A DNA stretch of 64,000 nucleotides from Lepidodermella squamata (taxonomy: Eukaryota; Gastrotricha): positions 1,798,001-1,862,000 of the forward strand of contig JBLDXI010000015.1 of assembly GCA_047495785.1 (NCBI GenBank), written 5' to 3'. This document shows positions 8,642-20,500 of this stretch, piece by piece. Both the position numbers and the translations under genes were made by a program. The notes below the pieces were generated by a model, which worked only from the letters and a program-made list of their open reading frames with translations, was not told where the DNA came from and did no database searches. How positions within the stretch are numbered: the stretch's first letter is position 1; every line of letters begins with the position of its first letter.

Positions 8642-11600
8642 ATGTCAGAGTACAAATACGCGAATTTTGATTGTAAAATAATATTGAAAGACATTGTCAA
8701 ATCTTGCCATCTTTCATTTGCGAGAAGCGTAGAAGAAACCTTCCGGAAGAAGTTATCGCAGACCAGCCTGCGAATGGCTGAGTCGCTGCGTAAAATCGGC
8801 GAATTTCGGGCAGAAAATACCGATTCTCAAGACTCGGATTGCCTGATAGTCGATAGCTCGGAGGCGAAAAAACCGGCGGTGAAGAAAACGCCCGATCGTA
8901 TTAAACCTGAAAAGACCGCGGTAGAAGTGCCGGTGAAGAGAATGACCGAGCGTCAGCTGATTATCGAAACCGCTCGAAATTCTCCGCTTCAAGCCTCGAT
9001 TTCAAAGCCGTTACTTGAACTCGACGAAATCGCGAGTGAAATCAGCGAAGAAGACTTGTCGAGGCGTATCAGTGAAATGGCGGCTGTTGTAGGTGACGCT
9101 TCGATTTCTGTCTCACGAACAACTGAATCGGAAAAGAAACCTGAATCTTCCGCGAAAAAGAAACTTGTTTCTACTTCAAATTCGTCTCTAAAGGGTTACT
9201 AACAATTATAAATGAGTGTGTTTCAACGATTTTTACCGATATTTTCAGATGACAGTGCGAGCAAATCTGTTACAAAAGTTGTGGCCAAGGCGACAGCGGG
9301 CTCGGCCTTGAAATCGGCTCCGGCGTCGATTAAATCGAAAAATATGCTGGCGGTGAATAAAGGCAAAACACCATTGAAATCTGGACCAACCGTTGCTGCT
9401 GATTCAACAAAATCTACTGGCTTGGAAAGTGCCAAGAAGAGTAATGAATCAATTATGTGAGTTATCAATTATGTATTTATGGTGGTCATTTTTTAATTCC
9501 TTTGAAACATGATCCGATTGAGGTGGAGTAGGATTCGTACTCATTTTTCAGCGCCAATATCTGTGATAAAATTTGTTTTAGGCATCCATCCAGCGCTGAA
9601 TTTCCCCTAAATATGGGTTTTTGATTTCAAAAATTTAAATCATTTTTATCATCCCCATTGATCACACTATAACGCGTATTTTGCGCTATGAACGAGTTGA
9701 TGAGCCATAGGAAGAAAGTGACCTGAAGCAGAGAACCGTAAATGGCACCGCGTTCGGTCAGCGATGCTTTGGAGACCTGCTTATCGCCCTTTCGAGAGTA
9801 GGCCTGGATGAAAAACAACGCGAATTTTCCACTTATTTTCAACACGAAAGTTGTTTAAACCCTGTAGTTTTCGATTGAAGGCCGATTTCATCGCAATTGA
9901 AGATTTGCTCTGGCTTCGATTGAACCAGTTCAACAGCTCCTTGTAGCACGCCGAGGTACTTGTTGACGGCTTCGCGAGTGAACGAGCGGGCACGAGCCTG
10001 TTAGAGGTTCTATATGACAGGGTTACGCTTGAAGTAACCCCGGATCCACTTATCGCCCGCCGCGCCATTCCGGAACCGCCACGCTTTGCCCAAGGTGTAT
10101 GCGAACTCGAAAGCGAAACGAGCCACTTGCTTTTTGTTGAAACCCCAGCGGGTGAGTACGATGAGGTGATGAGCTAAGCGAGATTCCTCGGCGCGACTGA
10201 CAACTTAAGGGCGTCCTTTGGGATTCCGCTCCACTCCATGGGCGCGACGCTGAACAGCTATGTGATTAGCAGCATAAATCTTGGCAACACGCCATAAGCT
10301 TTCTACTTGCGGCGGCTTCATAGTCCAGAATTACAAGCCTTGTGATCTTTTCTTAGCAGACGGAATCTTATGTTTTTGTCACGGCAAAAATCAAGCGCCT
10401 GCAACAAGACCATAGACTAGCGAAAATAAGAATAATAATCGTATGCCGTTCAGGGCCATTCGCTATATTTTTGCCGAAAAAGGGATAATCGTTTGTTTCT
10501 ATCGGCTAATTGGAACCTGAGAGAATGGTTTAATTATGGGCCTCACTAATTAGTGTGATACTACTGCGTCCTGATGAACGATTTTAATTGTAAGTGGCGT
10601 ATTGGCAGAACCCTATTCAGTCGAAGCATTTTTATCCCTCCATTTTCGGCAAAAAATGAGGCAAACCAGAGCCCAGTCATGGTTGAGATGACCCGAAATC
10701 GATTTTAGCTGACGAATCTAAGTTGAGTAAGTATAATTTTCACCGAGCTAATTATTTCAGCGTCAGAAATCAAAGGAAAAATGCAAGTTTTGACGGACGA
10801 GAATACTCTTTGATGATCTTCAACCTCTCCTCGGTGACTCAAAATCCCGCTTCTCAATCTTTTCCTCGAATGGTTTCAACATACTGCCCCTCTGCGAAAT
10901 GTAGCAGGCCTTCAATCTTGGCTTCCAATTTTGCGATTCTTTTACCTCAGAAATGTTTCCGATAGGAAATAAAAAATAAGCTTAGTCAAGTCAATAATAT
11001 TTTGGATTTGCGGTTCATCAGAAGGTTCTATTTTTAATTATTATTCATTTTCTTAGAAAATCTCCGCGCTCCTCGCTGTCTGGTAATACGTCTCAGATAT
11101 CACCGAATGTCGCCGAGGATGTTTTCGAGGCTCCCGACAGCGTTAAAAGCCTTGGACCTTCACCAAGCCCATCGTTGGCGAGAAAGCACAAAATCGGGTC
11201 TGAAACAATGCCAATCCCTCGGCCAGATACGGCCATAACAAAGAAGCAAAAACCTTCGATTGCCACTGAAGCCGACGACGACGCCGATGAGAAGAAAGAA
11301 CGCGACCCTGATGCTTTGTGGGAGAAAATCGAGACGAAAAAACGAATAATCGCCGGGTTGAAAGAAAAATTGAAGGCTGAAAAGGAACGATCTACTAATT
11401 TAGAAAATCAGCTAAAATCACTGGAGTTAACTGATGAAAGTGCGAAGAAAATCAAAGATCTGCAAGCGAAGCTCAGCACTGTTCAGGGTGAATATTTAAA
11501 GTTGAAACTGGCGAAAAATGAAGCCACTCGTCAACCCGAAACAGTTGCGATTAGCACAGATTTGGAGAATCAGATGAATCAGCTGAATTCAGTTATCGCG

Positions 11601-12296
11601 TCTCAGAATCGCGACTTGGCTGCTAAAATCACGGCTTTAGAAGAGTCGAGTTGCCGCATCAAGATTTTACAAAGTGAAAATGACGATTTAATGAGGCGAT
11701 TCGAGGAGGCCGAGTCTCAAGTTTCAGATCTCGATAAGAAAATCTCTGTCATTTCAGGGCAAAAAGAAGCGTTGAGATTAGAAAATGCTGGCCTGCAAAA
11801 CGCTGTTTCGAAATTGATCGAGAAACTCAAAGAGTACGAGGGTGGAAATGCGTCGGAAAATGCCGCGGCGAGTGATCCAAATTTGAGAAAAATTGCCGAT
11901 CTTCAGAAACAGCTATCGCTAGCTAGAAGGGAAGTAATTGAACGCGGCGAGATGATGGACGAGTTGGAAGACCAGTTGGCTCGTTTATCGCAAAAATCGA
12001 TCGCGAAATTGGAGGACGATTTGAATGATGCGTTGACAAAATTGGACCATCTCGAGAGTAAAAATGAGTATTTAACGACGCGGAAGCGCGAGCTTCAATT
12101 TGAGGTCGACACTCTGCGGGATCAGCTGGAAAATGCGCAGCAGGAAATGTGGCGGATTGTTGTAAATCGAGATTTGCCGGCTAAACTCAACGAGGCGGTG
12201 TATTTGCGTCAAATTGAAAGCATGAACAAGGAATTGTCTGTACTGAAGAGGCAACTCGCGGCTATGAATCAACCTGGTTCCTCACAAGCGTGCTAA
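8642..12296 (+). CDS. coiled-coil protein of unknown function
   Basis: Exons 8642-9194, 9249-9456 and 11057-12296 join in frame to about 666 aa. The first donor (GTTACT) is weak. The N-terminal part is polar, rich in Ser/Lys/Ala and probably disordered, with an SQDSDCLIVDSSE stretch resembling a SUMO-interacting motif (I/L/V core followed by acidic residues). The C-terminal ~340 residues (from about RDPDALWEKIETKKR) are a long coiled coil. I recognise no family. It is the second gene of an apparent operon with COQ8. The 1.6-kb second intron is unusually long for the region because it holds a dead transposase. Confidence 0.75.
9675..10330 (-). pseudogene. dead pogo/jerky-type DDE transposase
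   Basis: On the minus strand, fragments in shifting frames keep the order seen in pogo/Tigger/jerky transposases. These are a helix-turn-helix-type segment containing RWGFNKKQVARFAFEFAY, a GDKWIRGYFKRNP segment, and the first catalytic block QIFNCDEIGL. A KGDKQVSKASLTERGA segment follows after a stop. Frameshifts and stops break the frame repeatedly, so it is inactive. It lies within the second intron of the coiled-coil gene in opposite orientation. I could not delimit terminal inverted repeats. Confidence 0.75.
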
Positions 12297-14565
12297 AACT
12301 CAACAAATATATACTCACAACTGATTTTTTTTCCATATTATACGAATTTTGAGCTCAATTTTCAGTTTTGTTGTTTTTGCAGAGAAGAATCTGAAACCAC
12401 CTGTTGATCAACGAATATTTTTGTCGCATATAAAAACGCTCAATTTCATTTATTGCAATATATACACACACAGTCGGGTTTTACTTGCGTGTTATCCGTC
12501 TGGTAACGCGGATCGAGTCATGTTTTCTTTTAATTAAATCCGTGTCTCGACTAAATGTGGAATTGCTAGGCATTGTTTGGTGCGCTCACATTGTTGAATT
12601 CTGCCGCCATATACTTATATTATGATTAATAGACATATTTGTTCGCACTCTTGTGGAAGTGAAGCAATGTGTCATGAGAGCAAAATATCATCTTGTGTCG
12701 CATGAAGGCGAAGAAAAGCTGAATAATCCATGTAATTTTTAATAAAATTTGCATCAATTCGTCGCTCGTGTTTTTGCGCCTATTTTGCGATTCCGATGAG
12801 AATTCCAAATGGACTTTTGACTAGAATGTACTGGGGATTTAGTAACTTTGGCAGCGAATATTGTTCGATACTCGGTCTCCTCGCTTGTGCCTTGATAAGG
12901 TAAGATAAATATCGGCCAATTTTCAATTAATTTAAGATGATTTTCTGTAGCTATATTTGCCTGTTGGACGTGGATCAGGAGTGCCAAAGGATAGCCATTG
13001 CCTACGCCACTGGAAATGTTTTATAAAAGCTTATCGCCTGACACATCGCTGCTGCTGTTTTGATATCCTTAGTAACTCAATAAAGTAGTAACTAGCGTCG
13101 GTTGAATTTTTTAAAGATGAATCCTTTTTTATTTGGAAACAGCTTTGGTGACGAGCCCGATTTAATTATCGATATCAAGGCGGGATTACTGCTTGCCTAT
13201 CGAAAATTTAACTTTATATATTCACTTCTTATTGAAATACTATATAGCAAGCATTCTGGTATTATCGGAAATCGACCGCATGGTGTTCTTATGATAATTT
13301 AATGCCGTATTAAAGAGTATCACGACAAAATCGCGCAGGTCAATTTTATCAAGTTAATCAGCTAATAATCAGAAATTATCAGAAATTGATAATGCAACGA
13401 CTTCTGCTGAGTAAAAGTTAGTTGAATTTCAATATCATCGCATCTTTTTATTGTTGTATGCTATCAATATCAGTATTCGTAGCGCGATTCATTATTTTGA
13501 ACAGCACTTTTAGGCCAATTTCAATATGCAACCAATTGTTGACTGAGGATAGCTGCATTAATCGCTACGGTTTGTGCGCTGTGAATACCTTTGCGATACA
13601 TTCCATAGGTATCTCACCGCTGTGGAGCCATCTAATGCAAGAAAACTTGGAAAACTTGTGACTACAGCAATTTAGATTACGCTTTAGGGACAGTGGTTGA
13701 ACGGAAGAAACCGGGCGGATCCTCTCGGCTCTCGGAGACATTATTCCGAGTAAAATTATTGCTTAGGTTGGTACTAAGTTGTTAGTATTCGAAATATAAT
13801 GGACAAAATGGAGCTTAAAAACGCACCCTTTCCAGACCAGAAACCTCCTTAAAATACGTGGCCCAGCTTGCGCAACTTGCGTTGGCGAGCGGCACGAAAA
13901 ACGGAAAAATTATTATCGATCGACTGCAACTAAATACAAATTTATTTTCGATAAAATTAATGTTTGCTACATGTGATACAACATTTGGTAATAAAATTAT
14001 TGTTTTATTCACTTGCGTCCTTGACTGTTGTTTCTGCGCTTTTTTCTGCTGTTTGATCGCCGGCTTTTTGGCTGAGGACTTCGTGAAAACCACACGGCGT
14101 TCTGGCAGCTTCTTGAACCTAGGTGAACTCTCAGTTTTTTTCTCATAGGAGACAAAAGACACTGTTTCTGATTATTTATTTAGCACTTCCGCCGCCTCTC
14201 TGATGCATTGTCAATTGGGATTTAGGGTCAACGTCTTAATCGCACGTCAACCGTCAACTACTTGTTGATCGCATTTGTTTGGGGTTAAGCGTTTGGGTAA
14301 CCATTTATTAACATGATACTGTCTACCTAATTGATTACATACCAAGAGACTAGTAATGTGCCCTTAATATTCGATCTAGACGTACGTGGCAGTATACGGT
14401 ATACAGCATCAAAATGACGAACATGATTACTTTCTGAAACGATGATGATGAATAGTAATTTAGTTCAACGGTGTGCCTCGCTCTCTTCATTTGCCTATGT
14501 TATCAGCTTGTTGCTTGAATTCTCTGTTATTATATTTGAAGCCATTTAGATTTTAGCATCGCATC
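12297..14565. other. intergenic DNA
   Basis: No firm gene. Minus-strand 13990-14160 encodes a short Lys/Gln-rich basic stretch (SPRFKKLPERRVVFTKSSAK) followed by an AATAAA on that strand. This could be the last exon of a small gene, but no start or upstream exon is convincing. Confidence 0.4.
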
Positions 14566-17500
14566 ATGGTTATCAGGGTATTTACCTCTCACCTCTCGGC
14601 GAACAATAGCGTATGTGTCAATATTGTACGGCTATTCTTTGGTAATGCTCAGAATTCTATTGCAGATTCGCAATCAGCAGCGGCACATCTTGGACTTGCT
14701 CCAAGCGAAAAATATCGAATTTGAAGAAATCGATATCTCTAATCCTGCAAATGAAGATCGTAAATCCTTCATGCAGGAAAACTGCCCTCCGACCTCGACT
14801 GGCAAGCCGCCTCTTCCTCCACAAATTTTTTCCGATGACACATACTGCGGGGTTTGCTCTTTTTCTTTGTGGCCAAGGCGATATTGTATTCTGTCTCAAT
14901 CATTAGGGTTACGATGACTTCTCAGATGCTGTTGAGGGCGATCAACTGTGGTCATTCCTGCATTTGCCAGTTCCGCCTGAAGAAGAGATTGCTCGGATGA
15001 AGGTAATGCGTTTTATTGTCGAATAATCTCTTATTTTAGATTTTGTACGCTGCATAACATGTTAAGGCTCCTTGGAAACATCGTTACATTAACATTAAAA
15101 AGCCTTCATCCCAGCCCAACGTCCCAATTTTAGCGGAACCCATTATACAGAGGCAGGAAAAACCACCTCCCAAAACCATGGGACTTCTGATATCATCCAG
15201 TGATAATAGAGGTGGGGATATCGGGGCCAATCCTGAGACGGGAAATGATATACCTGATATTAGCCCTCAAACTGTAGTTCAATTGTCGATATCTGACCCC
15301 GCTCCCAGCTCAACTTATTATAAAACAGCAAGGAGCTCACGAAGTTTGGAGCCATCTGAAATTGTGGTAGAGCCTGAAATTATCTGTGAAGTTGCAAAAC
15401 GTTCCGTTGCATCGACATCGGTCAGCAGCGAATCCACATTGACCGCCAATATATCCGTTCCAAGTGATTCATCTGCAAAGCCTATTTCTTCTGTGATATC
15501 TGAAGATCCCGCGGTGTCTAGAACAGAGCCGGAAATACTCAGCAGCGCTGAGTCCACCCAGACGCTTTCAGTTTTTACATCCGAGTCTGCCCCTACTTCT
15601 GAATGCATGATGCCGTCAGAAACGCCTTCCGATATTCAAGGACTTTCTTATGATAGCTCTAAACCTTTACTAACCGGCGACGATGAGCAGAGCGCTGAGC
15701 TCAAAGCTTATTCAGCTGAAATTATCTTCGAGGACGAAGAGGAGATCGAACCGGGCGAATTAGAGGCTGAAAGTGAAGGCTCGGCTGCGTATGTTGAATC
15801 AGAATTACCTGAAATTACCTCGGAACATCTCGAAGCGCATACTGATGCCGATGCAGCGGAAAGCAACGCTGAATCGAGTTCCGTGCCTGTTGATTCTGAA
15901 CTAGCAGTCGCCCCGCAAGAATTGAATGAAGATGAACCGGATATTTCTGGCGAGCCAGTATTGAGTTCGCAGCCTATAAATCCTGAAGTCGAGGCCTCTG
16001 CGTTGTCACCAGTTCACGTTACTCCTCCATCTGAAATTTTGGAGCAAGACGTTGTCGGAGAATTTGTTGAAACTAGCTCCCCAGCTATCGAGGCATGTAT
16101 TCAATTGGCTGAGAAAAGTCCAGAAAGATGCATTGGGCCATTACCGTCTGAAACAGGTGAAACGGAAGAGCAGGTGAAAATCTCTCCTGATGCAGCTTTA
16201 CTTGATGTATTGACCAAAGAACTATCTCCGTCTAGTTCAATTATCGCCATGCCAATTCAAGAAGAGACGAGGCACATTTCATCATCGGAGTTCCTTGTGG
16301 AAACAATTATCACCGAGGGACCGACTATCGTCGAAGATACTGAGGGGGCTGGCGATCAGATCGTTCAGAAACCAGCTGAAACACCGCCAAAAAGTCCTTC
16401 AATCAAAATTACTGCCGCGGAAGGCTCATTCTTTACAGAAGAGCCACCACCTCACGAGGAAAGTAGATTGTCTACTCCGGCGAGGAGTCCCGAAAATTCA
16501 CCGCCTCCGGTTAAAACTCCTGCAGATGAAACCGGACAATTTGAATACCCCATTGTTTATGAGAGCGATTTGAAACACACCAGCGAAAGCTTCGATTCTA
16601 CTGCCGTAGAGCGTGACTCTGCATGCGGGAGTGTACATGCTCCGAGTGTAGAAGCAGAAGAGCAATCAGCTCCATTAGAGACATCAACGGAGGTCAAAAA
16701 AGCAATCACTGCGCCAAATTATTTACCGCTTACTAAGAGGTTGCTTCAAACACCCGAAAAATCACCTTCAACGCCCAAGTCGCCCGTATCCAGCCTGTCG
16801 GTTTCTCAATCTCGCTCTTCTCTGAAGTCTTTTGGCGATAAACCGACGGAATCTCCGAAAAAGCTAGCCACGCCGAGTAGAGTGGTTACTCCATTAAAGG
16901 CGCCTCATCAGAGCCCTGGAAAGCCTGCAGAGTCTTCTCCGAAATTAGTATCTCTTCCAGGATCTAAGCGGTCCTCTTTGACAGAGGGCCCAGCGAAATC
17001 GCCAGCCGTATCAAAATCTCAATCAAAGGAGTCGATTGCAAAAACACCTGAAAAAGCACCATCTGCCGTTACTTCTCGCCCTGCGTCGAAAGCTGCTACC
17101 CCATCTGAAGAGGTCAAGCGCTCTCCTGGATCAAAGAAAACATCTCTAACCGCGACTCCGTCCGAAACTTCAGTTCCTATCGTTGAAGAGACGAGAGAGG
17201 CTGTTTTCGAAAGTGCGACCGTAACTAAGTCTGTTTCTAGTCATTCTGTGACGGGTAAGTCTGGGTCGGCTGTTCCGAGCCGCGGAGGTTCAAAAGCGCC
17301 ATCGCTGGCCGCTACCCCGGCTGAAGAGGGGCCGAAATCTCCATTAAAGTTATCAGCAAAAGGATCACGAGCCACTACTCCTGTGGAGCCTGATGTCACA
17401 TTGAAGGCTTCATCATCGCGACAGTCATTGAGTGAAAAGCCTGGCTCTGCAGTTCAGTCTAGATCTGGATCTAAAGCTCCTTCAGCCGCAGCCACCCCGG

Positions 17501-20500
17501 CTGAGGAGGCGCCTACATCTATACCTGGGTCAAAACGGCAGTCGCTTTCAGTTGAAGAAACCAGAAAATCAGTCACAGAATCGCCCATGGAAGCATCGGA
17601 AAAATCGATTATGACCGGCTCAAAGCATTCGCTTGTTGAATCGGGAAAACAATCGATGACTGGAACGCCTGCAATGGAAGAAGCGCCGTTGTTGGAAAAA
17701 TCGCCTGTTAGCTCAAAGCAGCATTCGCTCGCTGCTACACCGGGCGAAGAGCAACCGAAATCGCCGCTCTTTATGGAAAAATCTCCAGCTGGTTCGAAGC
17801 GACAGTCATTGAGCGTTTGTCCGGAGGAGGTAATCGCGTTAGATGGGGCACCTAGCGAGGAGCAAGCAGAGTCTCCGGCGAAATCAGTCGCCGAGTCACT
17901 TGTGAAGACGCCGTTAGATGAGCCTAGTGAGATGAAAATTTCAGGCTCTCGTCATTCGCTTTTAAAATCGGCGGAGGGTTCAAAACAGCCGTCTTTAGCT
18001 GCGTCGCCTGCTAAAGAAGCGGCTGCATCCCCTGTCAAATCTGTGCACGAATCTCCATCGGAGGAAGCCGTGGTTTTGAAATCCTCTGAGTCTCGCCAGT
18101 CGATTGCGAAATCAGCCGGTGGATCCGGGGTTACTACTCCGATCGAGGAGTCACTTCCAAAATCACCCAGCGGTGCAATAAAGACATCCGAGTCTCAGCA
18201 TTCGATTGCCAAATCAACAGGTGGTTCGAAGAAGGCATCGTTAGCTGCCACACCTGCGGAGGAAGACGTGCCCAAGTCACCGTCTAAATCAGTTGCTGCT
18301 TCACCTTTGGTGGAGACCGCAATTCTGAAATCTGGCAGTGGTTCAAAACAACCATCTCAGGCCGCTACTCCTTCAGAGGAGCAGGCCTCGAAATCTGTAC
18401 ACGAATCACCTGTTGCAGAAGCTCATGAATTGCCGAAATCTGATTCACTTCATTCTTTGGAGAAGCCTACGAGTGGATCCAAGATTCCATCTCTAGTTGC
18501 CACCCCGGCAGATGAAAACCCGCCTGGTTCCCCAGCTATCAAGTCCGAAAAATCGCCAATCAAAGAGTCGGCCGAGATGAGGACATCAGAATCAATTCAT
18601 TCTTTGACGAAATCGGCCAGTGCGTCTAAACGATCGTCAGTCATTGCTGATAAAATTACATCAGAGCCTACTGAGATAAAGACGTCGGAATCTCGCCATT
18701 CATTAGCCATTTCGGGTGCTGGGTCGAAGAGGCAGTCACTCACCGCAGGAGAACAACCAAATTCACCTGCCAAATCAGTGGCAGCTTCACCGGCCAAAGA
18801 AAAGGCTACAACCCCTCTAGAAGAAGCGCTTCAAGAACTCCAGGGCGCCATGATTAAATCCAGCTCTAGGATTTCGATTTCTAAATCATCGACTGGTGGT
18901 TCGAAGAAGCATTCATTAGCTGCGACACCAGCTGACGAAACTCCGCCCACTTCTATGGATATTAAACCAGGACAGTCGTCCGCCGAAGGGTCAAAGAGAC
19001 AGTCTCTTGCCGCCACACCTGCGGAGGAGCATCCACCGTCCCCTGCCCAGTCGAAAGAACCGTCAGTCGCTGCTTCTCCTATGGTCGAAAAAGTCGCTAC
19101 TCCTGTTTCTGAGCAAGGAATAGTTGAAGGCGTGGCTAAAAGTGAATCAAAGCAGTCATTAGTTAAATCGGAGCCTGGTTCGAAAAGGCAATCGGTAGCT
19201 GCGACGCCGGTAGACGAGCATCCGCCTAAGTCGCCGTCTATCAAGATCTCGGGCTCGAGACCTCAATCAATAGCTGCTACTCCGGCTGAGTCAGAAGAGA
19301 AATTACTTGATACTGGGCTGTTGAAATCTGAATCACATCAATCTCTAGCGAAGTCGGGTGAAAGTTCGAAGAAACAATCAGCAGCCGCGACGCCCTTGGA
19401 GGAGCATACATCACTCGATGAAGCGCATGAGTCTACTCGTATATCAAAATCTAGCTCCAGGCACTCGATCGCGAAATCAGAGAGTGGATCAAGGAAGCCT
19501 TCGCTTTCCGCTACTCCAGCGGCAGACGAAGCACCCAGGTCTGTGGCCGGTTCTAAGCCACAATCGAAGGCCGCCACTCCGGCCGATGAGAAGTCGGTAA
19601 TTAGCGAAATCAAAGCCTCAGAATCCAGCCACTCAGTTGCAAAAACTGGCAGTGAATCAAAGAGGCAATCGGTAGCTGGAACGCCTGTAATTGAAACGGT
19701 TTCCGAAATTGGAAAATCTGAATCGAGACAGTCTCTAGCTACGGGATCTCGTAGACAGTCTTCATCTTCACAAGTTGCTGAAACGCAGCAAAGTTTAGTT
19801 GAAGAGCAAGGTCCTGATCATATTGAATTGAAATCATCGAAGTCACACCAATCGATTTCCAAGTCAGCAGCTGGCTCCAAGAAGTCATCCTTAGCAGCTA
19901 CACCTGCGGAGGAGGGCGTGCCTAAGTCCCCTGCCGTCTCTGTTCGCGAATCACCCATGGTGGAGACGGCCGAGCTTAAGACTTCTGAGTCACGCCAGTC
20001 TATTGCTAAATCTTCAGAGGGGTCGAAGAAACAATCACAATCTGGCACCCCTTTAGAAGAACTCCCAGCTCAGCTGAAATTATCGGAGTCTCATCATTCA
20101 ATTGCCAAATCAGGAGCGGGATCTAAGCGGCAATCATTAGCAGCTACCCCTGCTGAGGAACAACCGCCGGAATCTCCCGCTAAATCAATTCATGACTCTC
20201 CGGCTAAATCCCCAGTTGAATTGAAGCCCTCTGATTCAAAGCAGAGCCTGACGAAATCTCGTGGTGAATCCAAAGCGGCATCACTTGCTCCGACCCCGTC
20301 CGAAGAACGTCCACCTGGTTCTCCACTCATTAAGGTGGACACGCCAGAGGCTGAATCGGCTGAAATAAAAGAATCTGCATCGCGTTATTCGTTAGTAGCC
20401 GAAACTAACGCTCAAAGCGAGGAGCAGCCTGTGGAAGACTTGCTAGCTTCTTCGGCGAAAGAATTTCCGTCGATCTCGAAATCCGAGTCGAGGCAGTCGG

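Noticed and set aside
13815-14162. Overlapping open frames on both strands with a basic Lys/Gln-rich segment
   Set aside because: Neither begins with ATG in a good context and I found no upstream exon. A small minus-strand 3' exon is possible but not supportable.
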